Shown here: one piece after another, positions 32,040 to 43,204 of the stretch | How the letters are laid out: the number at the start of each line of letters is the position of its first letter | How positions within the stretch are numbered: position 1 is the stretch's first letter | Assembly (NCBI GenBank): GCA_028554795.2 | Contig: CM068838.1 | Span: forward strand, 87,238,944-87,302,943 | Source of the DNA: Sinohyriopsis cumingii | Lineage: Eukaryota; Mollusca; Bivalvia; Unionida; Unionidae | Direction: 5' to 3' | DNA length: 64,000 bases | Notes under the pieces: model-generated | The model's input: only the letters and a program-made list of their open reading frames with translations | Told to the model about the DNA's origin: nothing | Database searches by the model: none | Position numbers and translations under genes: made by a program

Positions 32040-33366
32040 TCCAAAATTTAGTGTTAACTTTCCAACTGCAATTCCATTGAAAGATATCGCACTAGCACAC
32101 TTATACCATAGTTGACCAAATATCGGGTCAAAATCATTCAGTGAATTACAAGCGAATAATTCGCTTGTATTTGCAAATAAAAATAAATATGGTGGAACAC
32201 TAGAATGGAATGTTGTCGGAATTCCAACGGGGTGTTATCAGATCGAACAAATCAACGATGAATTCCAGCGCAGAATAAAATCTATAACTGGAAAAGAACC
32301 CAAAATAGCTATAACAGTTCACGAACCAACTTTATTAGCTGCAATTGAAATATATTCTCCAGATTACGTTGTAGATATTTATCAATCATCAATTAGATCT
32401 GTTTTAGATTGGCCTGAAATAGCACTAGAGTATCATGGACCACTAGAACCAAAGTTAAATGAATTTCTAACAAATGAAGAAAGAAAAAATAACTCCAAAA
32501 TATCGAAATATTTTTCCCGTATAATAGAAATGATGGTGCATCTAATATTTATGCTTTAAATGATGAGTTAAGATACATGGACGTCTATAAAATGTATTCC
32601 CATCCCATTAATTCCGAGATGAATCAATCAATCAACAAAATACGAAATCTGTTTTCGTCGTTATCACAATAGTTTAATGATATAAAACAGCAGATCATTG
32701 AGTCAATACAACATCTAAATCAAGAAGAATCAGATTATGATTATGTCAATAAAACTTTCATTGAAGAAGTATATAAACATATTATTTCTTTCCCCGCCCT
32801 AGAAAACCATTTATCATTCATTATAAAATAACAAAAGAGTATAAAGGACCAGATGATTTTACATTTGTAGTACCAAAATGTAATAAAGAGGAACAAAAAA
32901 AAATTTATTAATGAAAACTTTCCAAACATTGTTGAGTCATGGAAAAAAATAGCCCCACCAGCATCTATTCTCAGACATAACAATGATGCGTAAGGTGGCG
33001 GCAGACATATCACACCAGGAATTTTAAATATCAAGTCAGTCTTGTATGTGATGCAATTGATGGCAGCTATCAAACAGATCTTGAAAAGTCTAATCAAGCT
33101 CAACAAGGATATATTTTATATACTTTTACGCCTCAATAACCTAATGGGTATTTGAATGTACAATAGCCTATTAATCCTGTTTATCTACGATGGCAAAATA
33201 ATGTATTATCAAGAATACATTTTAAACTAACTGACCAATCCGGACACGTAATTGACTTACGTGGAGAATTTTTTAATATTAATCAATACGTAAAATCTGA
33301 ACGAGATATTTTTGAAGTGTATTTTACAATTAATTATTTAATCAAGAGTTATTATTATATAATGTA
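32017..33366 (+). pseudogene. Provirus gene(s): structural-protein-like, broken
   Basis: ATG 32017 overlaps the previous gene and reads MISVSSINPKFSVNFPTAIP and LKDIALAHLYHS. A TGA (32113-32115) follows, then PNIGSKSF. The frame then stays open through GIPTGCYQIEQINDEFQRRI and SPDYVVDIYQSSIRSVLDW to about 32500. The middle (32530-32830) shifts frame and is helix-rich (IRNLFSSLSQ, NQEESDYDYVNKTFIEEVY). The end, 33168-33366, reads LSRIHFKLTDQSGHVIDLRG and stops at 33364. The start and end blocks resemble two ends of one family common beside Polinton/adintovirus capsid genes; a penton-like role is a guess. Confidence 0.45.
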
Positions 33367-33373
33367 GCAACAT

Positions 33374-33668
33374 AGACGAGTTTTCATATACGACAAAGAG
33401 GAGGTACTTGAAAACGCCATCAGAACAATAATGACAGCCCCCAGTCAGTGCAGACCAATTTAGTGTTAACATAGTTATTGATGAACACGGCAACGAAGAC
33501 TTTTTGTTGACGCAGAAACCATTAAATGAACTGTGGCGAGAACATATTATTATGATCACGTGTGATAGAGATCAGATTATTAATTATGTACATTCCTGCG
33601 TTAAATTTAATCAGCTTAAAAAAATATTGTCTAATTCTGAATTAAAAAATCTGATTTCATTAAATTGA
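33374..33668 (+). pseudogene. Provirus gene fragment, unrecognised
   Basis: Two overlapping frames, VFIYDKEEVLENAIRTIMTA and then, after one shift, DQFSVNIVIDEHGNEDFLLT to LKNLISLN and a stop at 33666. It is probably a single gene of about 100 codons with one frameshift. I do not recognise the family. Confidence 0.35.
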
Positions 33669-34110
33669 TTGGTACATCACCCACATTAAATTAGATTATC
33701 AAACAATTTCATTAAATTTATGGGGTAAATAGTATTAAAATAGTGAAAACCTCATCAAAAACAGAATTTAAATTTTTTTACATAATAATCCTTGACAAGG
33801 CCAAATAAATATATTATAACAGAACTTATTTTTTTTAATGATCATTATTTATATTTTATAATTTGATGGGCTATATTACCCATCATTTTTCAGAGTATTA
33901 GTCAATTTCATTAAATTGATGGGTATATTACCCAAATTAAATCAGATTATGAAACAATTTCATTAAATTGATGGGGTTAAAAGTACTAAAATAGTGAAAA
34001 TCTCATCAAAAACAGAAGAAAAAATAAAATTGCATGATAATAATTTAATCCTTGACTTTGTCAAAAAAAATAAAAATAAATATTATAACAGATTTTTATT
34101 TTATTTCTCA
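33652..34110. repeat. Tandem duplication of about 250 bp with repeated dyads
   Basis: 33652-33840 and 33902-34110 share ATTTCATTAAATTGATGGGG, CTCATCAAAAACAGAA and TATTATAACAGA. Around the duplicated start are short palindromes: GATGGGCTATATTACCCATC (33866-33885) and GGGTATATTACCC (33921-33933), and a worn one near 33670. They could be transcription-end hairpins or protein-binding dyads of the provirus. Confidence 0.7.
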
Positions 34111-34149
34111 GGTAGAATAAAAGTCAGAGGATAATTTTTTTTGAAACGA

Positions 34150-34265
34150 GAACGTTGGCCTCATTGTGGCATGAATTGCAGCTATGGTAATTATCATAGG
34201 CACGTTAATTGGAATTGTTGTCAGAGCCATATCAATAGTAACTGATGTGGATAGCGGTGCTGGTT
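34150..34265 (+). pseudogene. Provirus: small membrane-protein remnant
   Basis: One frame reads AAMVIIIGTLIGIVVRAISI and then VTDVDSGAG before a TAA. It is a single clear membrane helix. An in-frame TGA sits just upstream of the helix, so the start is lost or is the internal Met. Confidence 0.3.
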
Positions 34266-34469
34266 AAATAATTTCATTATGGTTATTTTCGCGAATACGT
34301 GTCTATTTGGAAATTCTAACGAACGCTCAAAATAGTCTTAGCACAGTTTCGAATGTGTGCTTCGTGACTATCGACGATAAAACGATTGCCATTAGTCTGA
34401 AATAGTGCAAGTTGAAATGGGAAACCTTCGACGACATCTCACTTAGATAAAACCATCTGGAGGAATGTT

Positions 34470-34740
34470 ATATAAAAGCTCCACTATCCTAACAGAGTAT
34501 TTTCATACTGAAACGTTGAAACCTATATAAGATGCCTAGAAAGCAAGTAGACCTTCTGACACATTCTTTTTGTTGCGCAATTACGAAAGCTTCATGGTTC
34601 TATTCCTGCAAAAGAAGTCCAAGCTATATGGAATCAACACAAACAAATTATTTCAGATATTGAATACTCTCAAATTCTGCCCAGCTGCAAAAATATCTGG
34701 CATAAATCAAAAAGATCTACAGCATACAACTGACAAAAGT
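34470..34740 (+). other. TATA-like box and short frame at the right end of the provirus
   Basis: GTTATATAAAAGCTCC (about 34468-34483) looks like a TATA box. It lies about 60 bp ahead of ATG 34531, which opens 39 codons (MPRKQVDLLTHSFCCAITKA). A shifted frame over the same DNA reads LRKLHGSIPAKEVQAIWNQH, which looks more protein-like, so a frameshift is likely. Product unknown. Confidence 0.3.
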
Positions 34741-35079
34741 GAGTGAATAATAAAAGTCAATATAAGTATCTTATATCTGCAGAAATGATCTACGGCCCAT
34801 AAGTGAAAATGCTCATTTAACGCTGCCTGTTTTCTGTGATATGGCATAAGAAATATCCTCGCTGGATCACGCTATTTAAAAAAAAATGAAAGATAATCAT
34901 ACTGAGGCGTTTTAAAAAGCTCCTAACGCTGGCAATTATTTCAGCAGTATCCGGACGCTTTGGGTATTTTACAGAAAAAGGATTTGGAGAAAAAAATTCA
35001 GACATAGGGCAGAAGACAGCAAATGAAATCCTGGAAGAAACGGATTTTAAATAGTATTCTTATCGTCTCAATGAACGTG

Positions 35080-35235
35080 ACCTTTCACGGCTCCCCGACC
35101 CGTGAACCCCGACACAGACTCACGCGGGCCTCAGAAGCGAAGTAAAACATCCTAGTGGAGAAACGTTATGGCGTGCTAGAACGGGTGCTAGGCTGGGGAG
35201 TATGAAAGGTAAGAGTGGTCTCAAACGCCCATTAA
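35080..35235. other. GC-rich island of about 150 bp, unassigned
   Basis: CTCCCCGACCCGTGAACCCC, ACTCACGCGGGCC and GAACGGGTGCTAGGCTGGGG stand out sharply from AT-rich flanks. No frame, tRNA or SINE box was recognised. Confidence 0.4.
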
Positions 35236-35240
35236 GTTAC

Positions 35241-36249
35241 TACTATCAGACATGGTGATAATTTTTTTATTCATGTAGTAATTACTTTTTAACATCTAAT
35301 TAGGTAATGAAAGAAGATTTACTAAGAATACAATTATTTAAAAAAAAACTAAATAGTTTCCACAAGTTGTTGTTGCTGCTGTTCTTATGTGGTTTAGCGC
35401 CATTTTTCAGCACAAGATAGGGCTCCACAAGTGTTAAGTGTTAACGTGGTTTTTATAACTGTTACTAACATTGTATTAAGCTGATTTAATTTTTTTTTTT
35501 TTTTTGCATAGAAAGTAGGTAATTTCTGTCAAAAACTGCATGTATACAATTCCTCAATGTCAATGTATACAAATATGAAAAAGAGTTATCTCCCTTTCAC
35601 TATAATCTCTCTTTACAAGCATGTTACATATTTACTGGAGTGGGAGGGTGTTTAATGTAAATAATAATAATAATAATAATATTAACAAGTTAAAGGAACG
35701 TATTTGTTTGTATTTGTGGTAGTAGGAAAAAATGATCCACTAGTCTCAAGACCGTGTTTCGATTATAGCTGTCAAAAGTCGTCAATGAAACTGTAATTTG
35801 AAAATATCATCTAAAACCGTAATGTATTTTTAGAGTAGAATAGACTGGAGTAGGTGAGGGAAATCGGGGTATTTTATAAGGTGTTCTTCTTTGACAAAAA
35901 TATAAAAAGAATTTTTTATTTTTTAAGTTTACAATATTATCTATGGTCCTTCTTTGTAACTATTTATTTACAAAAAAAAACTTAATTCATAAAAAAAATA
36001 ATCCTAATATTATTCCTGATTTTACAATCTGATATAAAAGTTGATAATTTTAACATATTTTACATCAATTATACAAACGGGCATAATTCAACATTAATTC
36101 TTATAAGAGAGCGTCTGATTCACCGTTTGTGGCTTATTTATAATCTTCATTGATCAATTCGTAATATCCAATCAATTATACATATTCAAAGGGACATAAC
36201 CGGACACTATTCATGGTCTACTTATACCTAAGAAGAACTTGCGTATACC
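35241..36249. other. AT-rich intronic sequence with a short SINE B stub
   Basis: Apart from the SINE stub and an (AAT)n run at about 35663-35683, nothing recognisable. Confidence 0.5.
35368..35423 (-). mobile_element. SINE family B, 56-bp 3' stub with target duplication
   Basis: Contains only the tail (GTTGTTGCTGCTG on the plus strand) and the first body words (TTTAGCGCCATTTTTCAGCA). TCCACAAGT is duplicated exactly at 35359-35367 and 35424-35432. It is an extreme 5' truncation. Confidence 0.85.
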
Positions 36250-36481
36250 TACAAGACCGCTCCGGTGGCCTAGATTGTTAGAGCATTCGCCTCTGTTGCG
36301 GGAGTTCGTGGGTTCGAAATCCCGGCCGAGTTATACCAAAGACTTATACAAATGGTACTTACAGCTGTCTCGCTTGACGCTCAGCATTAAGAGGTTGGTC
36401 GTCCTGGTGTCAGGATAATATGAGTGGGTTGGAAATGATGCTAAATGTCTGCGACGTTAAAAGCTACGTTAAAATTACAAG

Positions 36482-36520
<39 letters not shown>
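36250..36520 (+). mobile_element. SINE family A, copy 4, with long (CA)n tail
   Basis: Starts GACCGCTCCGGTGGCCTAG, with B-box GGGTTCGAAATCCC (one extra base). The body includes GCTCAGCATTAAGAGG and a deletion in the middle. It ends AAGCTACGTTAAAATTACAA followed by an uninterrupted (CA)n of about 18 units (36484-36520). Confidence 0.88.
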
Positions 36521-37873
36521 ACTCCCGTTGCCCGGTTCTTTTACATTTGTTATGAAAGGAAAAACGCCTCACCTCACTAGGTGCAGCGCTGCGCATGCAA
36601 AGCAGTTCCCGTTTATGCATAGGGATAGTTCCGTAGTTTTGTACGTTTATTTTAATGCTATGCATGTATTTTCTGTTAGCGTATTTTGTATATTCTATTT
36701 AATATTGACTTATTTTGCATTTCCTGTGTATGTGTGTGTGTAAGATGTATATTCTAGACTGCATCTTTATATCTGACAATATTTATTCCTAAATTTATTA
36801 AACGTATTATTTCAATATGTTGCAAGTTCATGTCTTCCTAAACCATTTACGTTTTTTTATTACACACATAAACATTTTGAGCCGTGTCTTTCCAACTCTA
36901 AATATTCTCTTTGCAAACGACATATTTCGTTTTTTAACACTGTCAAAGTATCACACTTTTAAAATGTTCAAGTTACTGAAGGTTACAATGTAGCGTAATG
37001 AAGTTTACGAGTTGGTTTTTAGCATGACGCACGATGTAATAGACCAAAGTTTCATTTGTGACGACAGAGGGCGCTGTGATCTCGGAATAAAGTGACACGA
37101 GTCCGATATCATGTACATTCGAATCATGGAGGACTGAACTACAGATCCGACCTTCCGTGTCTCTGCAGCAACTCAGTATTTAATGAATAATGATACAACA
37201 TAAATGATTTGTTCCTCCAGAGGATTGGTTTTGTTTTTGTTATTGTTGTTATTGTTTTGCTTCTTCTACAAGTGATGACTGGTGAAGAAACCACACTTCA
37301 CATTCACCGTTCTTCGGTAGTTCCATCATACTCTCTTGTTCTTAATAGTTTTTATTTTCTTTTGTTGTAGCGTCGTTGTTTAAAACTGATGATCATATTG
37401 CAAATTAGATATTGAAAAGAAATAAAACTTTTGACAATGTTCAACACTTGTCCTAAGTGATAAATATACATTGCTTGTCTCTGTTGACTTCGAAGTTGCA
37501 AACGGAGAACTGCACCCGGCAAATATAGACGTGTAAGGGAAAACAAATTATTAATAACTGGAAACACTTCATGACATCGTTTTTCGATTAAACAGTACTT
37601 TGGCTTGTCGTGCATGTGGCGATAATGCAGGTGAAAACACTCTTTATTGACACAAAATTCCGAGTTAAAACCGTAAGCTTTTCGCCACATGCTACTTTAG
37701 AATTTGAACTTTGATTATCGATATTTTTGTATGGAACAACTTTTAAACTGATAAATCACCCGAACTCCTACACATACGGTATAGATAACGTCAACAAAAG
37801 GCTTACGTGTCAGTCCAACATAACTCCAAAACTGCTGTAAACTGTTACCGGTGAATACCATCATCACCATTTC
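36521..37873. other. Intronic sequence, no gene seen
   Basis: AT-rich with small ORFs only. The stretch AGAGGGCGCTGTGATC near 37066 is a GC-rich spot that could be a CTCF-type site by eye, but this is weak. Confidence 0.4.
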
Positions 37874-37952
37874 CGTAGTGGCGTCGCTAGGGGGGTGCGG
37901 GGGGTGCGGACCGCACCGGGTGACACCATCTCAGAGGGGTGACACCAAAATG
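37874..37952 (+). mobile_element. hAT-like transposon terminus (fragment)
   Basis: GTAGTGGCGTCGCTAGGGGG, then GTGCGGACCGCACC and GGGTGACACCATCTCAGAGG. CAGTGGCGTCGCTAG-type ends followed by this G-rich stretch are familiar from hAT elements of many animals. No second terminus and no transposase were found, so this is a solo end. Confidence 0.45.
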
Positions 37953-37964
37953 AAAAACTGCAAA

Positions 37965-38120
37965 TCTATTGCATCTGGGTACTTTCTGCCTCAGTACGTT
38001 TATCTTATTGAATGGTTATTAATCAAACTCACCCTAAACGTGCATTTTCTGCTTAAATAAACTCCTTTTTAAATATAAGAGAGCTTATACCTTTGACTTA
38101 GATGTACACAGTAACGATCA
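37965..38120. repeat. Dispersed/duplicated segment D, copy 1
   Basis: Matches 39165-39305 at about 85% by eye, sharing CCCTAAACGTGCATTTTCTG and CTTAGATGTACACA. Confidence 0.75.
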
Positions 38121-39164
38121 CATTAACAAGTGATATCAACCGTTCCACCCCACCCCCCACAAAAAATATTTCATTGTCGATTTTCAATCCTTTTCAGTGA
38201 GTAAATACCACGTCCCTAAACTAAATCAATCTGTTTATGGATTTTGTTTGGCGTTATTTTATACTGTAATCTTTCTTCTTCAGTCTCGTCGAAATCTCGC
38301 CTTCAGTTCTAAAGAATGTATTCGGGAAAATTGTGTGCGTTTTAACTAATTTTAAGTTTGTTATGAAAATCTACATTAAAACTCTTGTGCTATTGCTGGA
38401 TAATGCATTGTTCTCGTAACTTCTTTCAACATCAACTTTCATTTTATTTTTTAAGCAGTTAAAACACAAACAGAAGAAGCAATCGATCAAAATCTACCTT
38501 ACCGCCGATATTCTGAGCACAGGCCTAGCAGAGTCATATGGTCACGTGATCATGTATAACTGGGTCTAGTCTGTTGCAAACTTTCTACCTATTTGCATAG
38601 TTACGCAAGACATTAGTTGTAAGATTTGATTTGGGATATAATTCACATTTTGAATTAAAATACAATTATAGCAGAAATTGACAGTTTGTAACAGCTACCC
38701 GGTTTTACCTGATTGCATGACCAGTGTTGTGATTTCTTCAAAACTTGGTACATGTATATTTTAATTCAGTGAGCCGTTTCAGGTTGGGTTTAGCTGCTAC
38801 AAAAGGAAGAAAAAACGTTGAAAACTGAAATATTGTGTGAAAAAAAAATTATATTTCAACAATAACATCCGGTTTTCTAAAATATACCTTCATACCAACG
38901 TTGAAATTTGCTCCATTGCTTACCGAGTCAAACGCACAGTTTATTTGAAATCTTTGATTAGAGATTTCTACGAAGCTGAACAATAAAAATGTAGTAAAAT
39001 CTCTGTAGTGACTAACAGCAGAATATTTCCTCTACGAAATATACCTACGCACACACTTTTTGAAACGTCAATGTTATTCGATCGATAGGAAACTGCTGCC
39101 AATACTTGTACATAGTTTTATAACAACAATACTCAATATATATTTTGATTAGATCGGATAAATA
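38121..39164. other. Intronic sequence, no gene seen
   Basis: AT-rich with a C-rich patch at 38145-38160. Nothing recognised. Confidence 0.45.
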
Positions 39165-39305
39165 TCTATGACGTCTGGGTATTTTCTGCCTGAATACATT
39201 TATTTTATAGAATGACTATTAATCAATCTCTCCCTAAACGTGCATTTTCTGCTTAAATGAACTCCTATTCAAATATAAGAGACTTAGATGTACACAATAA
39301 TAGTG
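39165..39305. repeat. Duplicated segment D, copy 2
   Basis: Second copy of 37965-38120, same orientation, 1.2 kb away. Confidence 0.75.
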
Positions 39306-39439
39306 TTGCAATCCAATGGCGATAATCCACTACGCTCCTTTATAAGCAATGGTCACTTGTGCTCAGTTTTCATCGTTTCTCGTAATTAAAAGTTTAATGT
39401 TGTTGTTTTTTTCTGAGTTTATCGTAGTATAGAGGGTCA

Positions 39440-39502
39440 GTTGCCGAATCACACAGCAAACAACGCCCGAAATGTGTTATGTAAGCTGTGTGAGTCGGCA
39501 AC
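39440..39502. repeat. Hairpin with 18-bp stem
   Basis: GTTGCCGAATCACACAGC (39440-39457) pairs with 39485-39502 with a single mismatch, around a 27-nt loop. Confidence 0.75.
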
Positions 39503-40490
39503 GGACAGCTTGTACCACGGACACAAAAAAACTTTAAACTCTTGTAATTGCAATACTTTATAATTTTATTTCTTTAGTCAGTTTTATTTTCTTTTTTTAA
39601 ATATATTTCCTAAGAGGTTTCATATCTGTATTTAAGAGTATGAATTTCTGTTGGGGGCGTCTGCTACGTAGCTATTTATAGAACAGGGTATTCTCCCTCT
39701 TTAACTTAATAACTATGTCAGCATCAAACACATTCTACCAAATGGTAGGCAATCTAAGGTTTTGAACATTCCACAGCATGGTCTTAAATCTTTTTATCTA
39801 AATTGGCATATGTGATCTGTGTAGAAGTTCAATGTTCAAAGCAAAGAATGTGTTGTTTCATTTGACGAACGAATGATTCTTGGATTTGATGCTTTCATGA
39901 GTTCATTATGACTTGGCCGAATCGTTATTGTCCAGACACGTGAGTAACCAATCTTCGTTTCTTTAAATCTATTTTCGTGTTCATTAACAGTTTAGGCTAC
40001 CTACAGGGGCTCCTTACAAATGGAATTAAGACTATTAGTAAATGGTTATAGCGATGGCGGATCCAATAGTCAAAAAATGCAAGAAATCGACCAAGACAGT
40101 TACGATGGGGGAGTAACTGATCTACCTCCCACCCACCCCCTCATCATAACAGTCGGAGTCGGCGTCTTGCATTGTATGACTGCGAGTCCAATTCTTATGA
40201 TGTTGTATTTGAACAACCCTCTCTTCTCTCAGTCCCTACATCCATAGATCCATAATTTTAAATTCATGTGTAACGAGCCACAATGAAAGTGATGAAAACT
40301 CCAGGTTTGTTTTCCAATCTATTCAAAGAAAGAATTATTCATATTCATAAACACTGCAAAGACTTTTTATTTGATTCTGTAAAATCAATTTATTAAATTT
40401 TCGAAATAAAATATAAGCCCACGGTTTTTATTTCGTTTAAAAGGCGTGCGGTGTGCATGCCATCCTGTTTAGTGTTTTACATTACTTTGC
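39503..40490. other. Intronic sequence, no gene seen
   Basis: Contains a 75-codon frame at 40020-40247 with no recognisable features. Otherwise AT-rich. Confidence 0.45.
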
Positions 40491-40812
40491 GTGTGTGTGT
40501 GTGATCTGGATTTTTAACGTAGCTTTAACAATTTTTCAGTCATATCGGTACCATGTCTGCAGTGTGTCAGTTTATAATGATGTCTTGCACTGGGGCATCA
40601 CGCCGCAGACATGTAACATGAAGTCCCACCCAGTCACATTATCCTGACACCAGGCCGACCAGTCCTAACACTAACCTCTTAATGCTGCGCGCCAAACGAG
40701 GCAGCTCTTAGTACAATTTTTATAAGTCTTTGTTATGACTTAGTCGGGGATCGAACCCATGACCTCGCGCATCCGATGCGGACGCTCTAGCCACTAGGCA
40801 ACCGGAGCGGTC
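40491..40812 (-). mobile_element. SINE family A, copy 5, full length with 12-bp target duplication
   Basis: The reference copy here. In minus-strand sense it starts GACCGCTCCGGTTGCCTAGT, with B-box GGGTTCGATCCCC, then the full body, ending AAAATCCAGATCACACACAC with a (CA)n tail. ACATTACTTTGC is repeated at 40479-40490 and 40813-40824. Total 322 bp. Confidence 0.92.
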
Positions 40813-40987
40813 ACATTACTTTGCACGTGACTCGATAGAACTTCTTACAAAAGTAGTTCTCCGTACAGTTTATACAGAATAAACGCAACAGGGTTCTATC
40901 ACATGGTTATATTCTGACAAATGGAAATCTTCCCTACATTTATCAAATGATGCAACTGCAAGTATATATGCATAAACCTGCTTAACC

Positions 40988-41205
40988 AAAAACTACGAGC
41001 GCGAGTCAATTTTTCTCGCTGTTGTGTCTAAACATAACAACAAGCCTGTTATACAGTGGTGTTGATGAATTATTTTTATTTTTGCGTACTCATGAAAAGC
41101 GTTGATTTGTGAAACTATAAAGGCGATTGCCTTAGATCAATCGGACACCCTGGAATGTTAAACAGAAGAACAATTTGAAATGTCTCTCCCCATATTACTA
41201 AAAGC
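40988..41205. repeat. Segment E, copy 1 of a 2.55-kb tandem duplication marker
   Basis: About 215 bp matching 43543-43757 at roughly 93% by eye, from AAAACTACGAGCGCGAGTCA to CTCCCCATATTACTAAAA. The spacing is 2555 bp, so exon 1A lies between the two copies. Confidence 0.85.
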
Positions 41206-41429
41206 ATGGACTGTATATAGCACACATTATACATTATTATTAATTAATCCGTCAACAAATTGTTTTATAAAGTCAGATTGTATAGTAATAGCAACTAATC
41301 AGACAGTTGATTAGTAATATCCATGTTTAGTTGCATAAAAATAAATGCAAATGGAAGACCAAAATGACGAAAAGGTGAATAGAAAGAAATGAATATTTGT
41401 GTAGTTTTAATTATTTATGATGCACTTAC

Positions 41430-41612
41430 CTTAGCTTGAAGAACGAACTGTCCCACTTCACTGATATGTGATGTAGAATTGAATCGGTATATGTTTTCAT
41501 ACCCAGGCTCAAATTTGACAAACCTGGCATTGGTACGTTTTAGGATTGACAAAAAGAAGCAGTAAATAAATAATGAAAATAGGGATAAGCTGCGATGGGT
41601 CCAGTGCCCCAT
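41430..41612 (-). CDS. Large lipid transfer protein, exon 1 copy A (signal peptide)
   Basis: ATG at 41612 to donor GTAAGTGC after 41430: 183 bp, 61 codons, phase 0 out. It begins MGHWTHRSLSLFSLFIYCFF with a hydrophobic core at residues about 9-24, a secretion signal. It ends FEPGYENIYRFNSTSHISEV and GQFVLQAK. The F-x-P-G-x-E-x-x-Y-R-(F/Y)-N pattern is how mature vitellogenins and apolipophorins start. It differs from copy B at three residues (F15, T27, N40 versus V, A, Y). Both copies keep a good donor, so either could splice to exon 2. Confidence 0.75.
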
Positions 41613-42585
41613 CTTGTGATTGTATGTCTACACCGTTTACAGTGGCGCATGTCCGTTCATGGCTACGTAAAGTATGTCTGTATATCTATATTGTGAAATG
41701 AACTGTTTTCCAGAAATATACTTTCACATCTTATATGACCTATTATAGACGAGAAATTAGCGATTCGTGGCTTTAAAACAATACAGTCCAGCAGAAAATG
41801 GTAGAATGAGATATCTATCGGTCAGTGATACGTTACAATGAAAGGAACAAAACGAATAAGGCCTGTAATAAAACGCTAAAAAATTTTGGTGCATTCCTAT
41901 TGTGAAAAGAAAAAAAATAATTAAAGCATTCGTTTACAGTAAACGGACAGAAAGTCACAGGACACAAAGTTCATAAATACACATGGGTTTGAAAGACGCA
42001 GGACAAAATGTTGCAATTTGAATTAGCATAGTAACGGTTGGCTCGCAGGACAAAAAGTCACACTTTGAATTTTAAACAATTTATTTCTAACAAAAATGTA
42101 ATCAAATCATTATATTCTATTAGTCTTAATTATTACTATTAATGATCACAATGAGTTGATGGCTTCACAGTTAAGGGTATTTTGTTTAGGAATTGAAGTC
42201 TTAAGGGAAAATTGTAAAACCAGTTTATAATATTGCGATTACTGAGGTTATTTAAGGCTTACGTTTCAGAGGAAATGGTAGCTTTCATAAACAGGTAAAA
42301 GTTTGTTTTCAGTCTCTAATTACTTCTTTAACAAGTATCTTAATAATATTAAACCTCTTTGTGGGATTTACTTTACATTGCTTGAAATACAGACCTAGGA
42401 AATAAACATAAAAATTCAAGATTTTTGTAATTCCCGAGATCCGTTCGTGGTGTTGCTATCAACATTTGAATGACAAGAAATACGGCTAACAGCTGTGCAC
42501 GAAGCATAACAATATCCATGAGGCGTTATAAAAGGAAGTGGGGAAAAATTTCTAATTATTCAAATAAAAGATAAACATTCCCAAT

Positions 42586-42660
42586 GTACATGTCGTGATA
42601 GACTTCCACAACCAATGTTTCTTCTTTGTCTGGCCCCACAGAACCGCTACGTAATAAGTG
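42586..42660 (-). repeat. Exon-like conserved block F, copy 1
   Basis: Minus strand reads SVGPDKEETLVVEVYHDMYI then G, after an AG (TTACGTAG). Related blocks occur at about 46330-46400, 48890-48960 and 57905-57975. In the 46.3 and 48.9 kb copies this frame is kept. The protein is unknown; it may belong with the polymerase-like fragments nearby. Confidence 0.4.
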
Positions 42661-43204
42661 AAATAAACATATCGGAGGAAATTAAGGCACTTATAATGTT
42701 TTTAGTATAAAAAAAAATACCTTTTACCGTTATTTATTTATTTATTTGGAGGGTGTGGCTTTTTGCTCAACTTGGATTATTTCAATGATCATATTAATTT
42801 TTGTTTTCAACAAACGGCGCTGCGATAGTTACAGATTTATTCATGTCGTACACATAGGCTTGTATGCAGACACCAGTTTGGTGGAAATCGAACTATACAT
42901 GTCTGAAATAGTGTTCGATAGATTGGCGTCAAACATGTCTCGAAACTATATATAACAAAAAAAGAAAAAAGAAAATGCACATACAAAGCTATAATGTGTT
43001 TGATACGCTCATACGTTCAAGTAATCGTGTATGGAAATTAAGCACGTGCGCAAACGTTTCTTTGTTTCTTTGCGTAAAAGAAGTTAGCAGCATATATGAT
43101 TGTTCAAACAAAAACTTCTGATACTTAAACGTTTAATTTTATGATTGTTCTGCACATAACAAAAACATTGGTTTCTTATGATATTCCATTTCCAATTTAA
43201 CAGT

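Larger units (their letters stand above)
28074..34740 (+). mobile_element. Decayed Polinton/Maverick (adintovirus-like) provirus
   Basis: A run of plus-strand coding remnants in one direction, about 6.7 kb. In order these are a basic coiled-coil protein, a double-jelly-roll-like capsid protein, an adenain-type cysteine protease, a fibre-like protein, a membrane protein and a structural-protein-like gene. The protease with a capsid gene and this dense gene packing without introns is what Polintons and their adintovirus relatives share. I did not find the family-B polymerase, integrase or packaging ATPase in this block, nor terminal inverted repeats at both ends. The block is therefore a partial or rearranged copy. 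Nearly every gene has stops or frameshifts. Confidence 0.7.

Noticed and set aside
32741..33106. 121-codon minus-strand frame in the provirus
   Set aside because: It lies antisense to plus-strand provirus coding remnants and has low-complexity hydrophobic composition; a shadow frame.
36250..36335. tRNA gene
   Set aside because: A and B boxes are present, but the sequence continues into the repeated SINE body and lacks a proper cloverleaf; it is the head of SINE A.
40020..40247. 75-codon frame as a host exon
   Set aside because: No flanking splice sites that fit the lipid-transfer gene, opposite strand to it and no recognisable motif.
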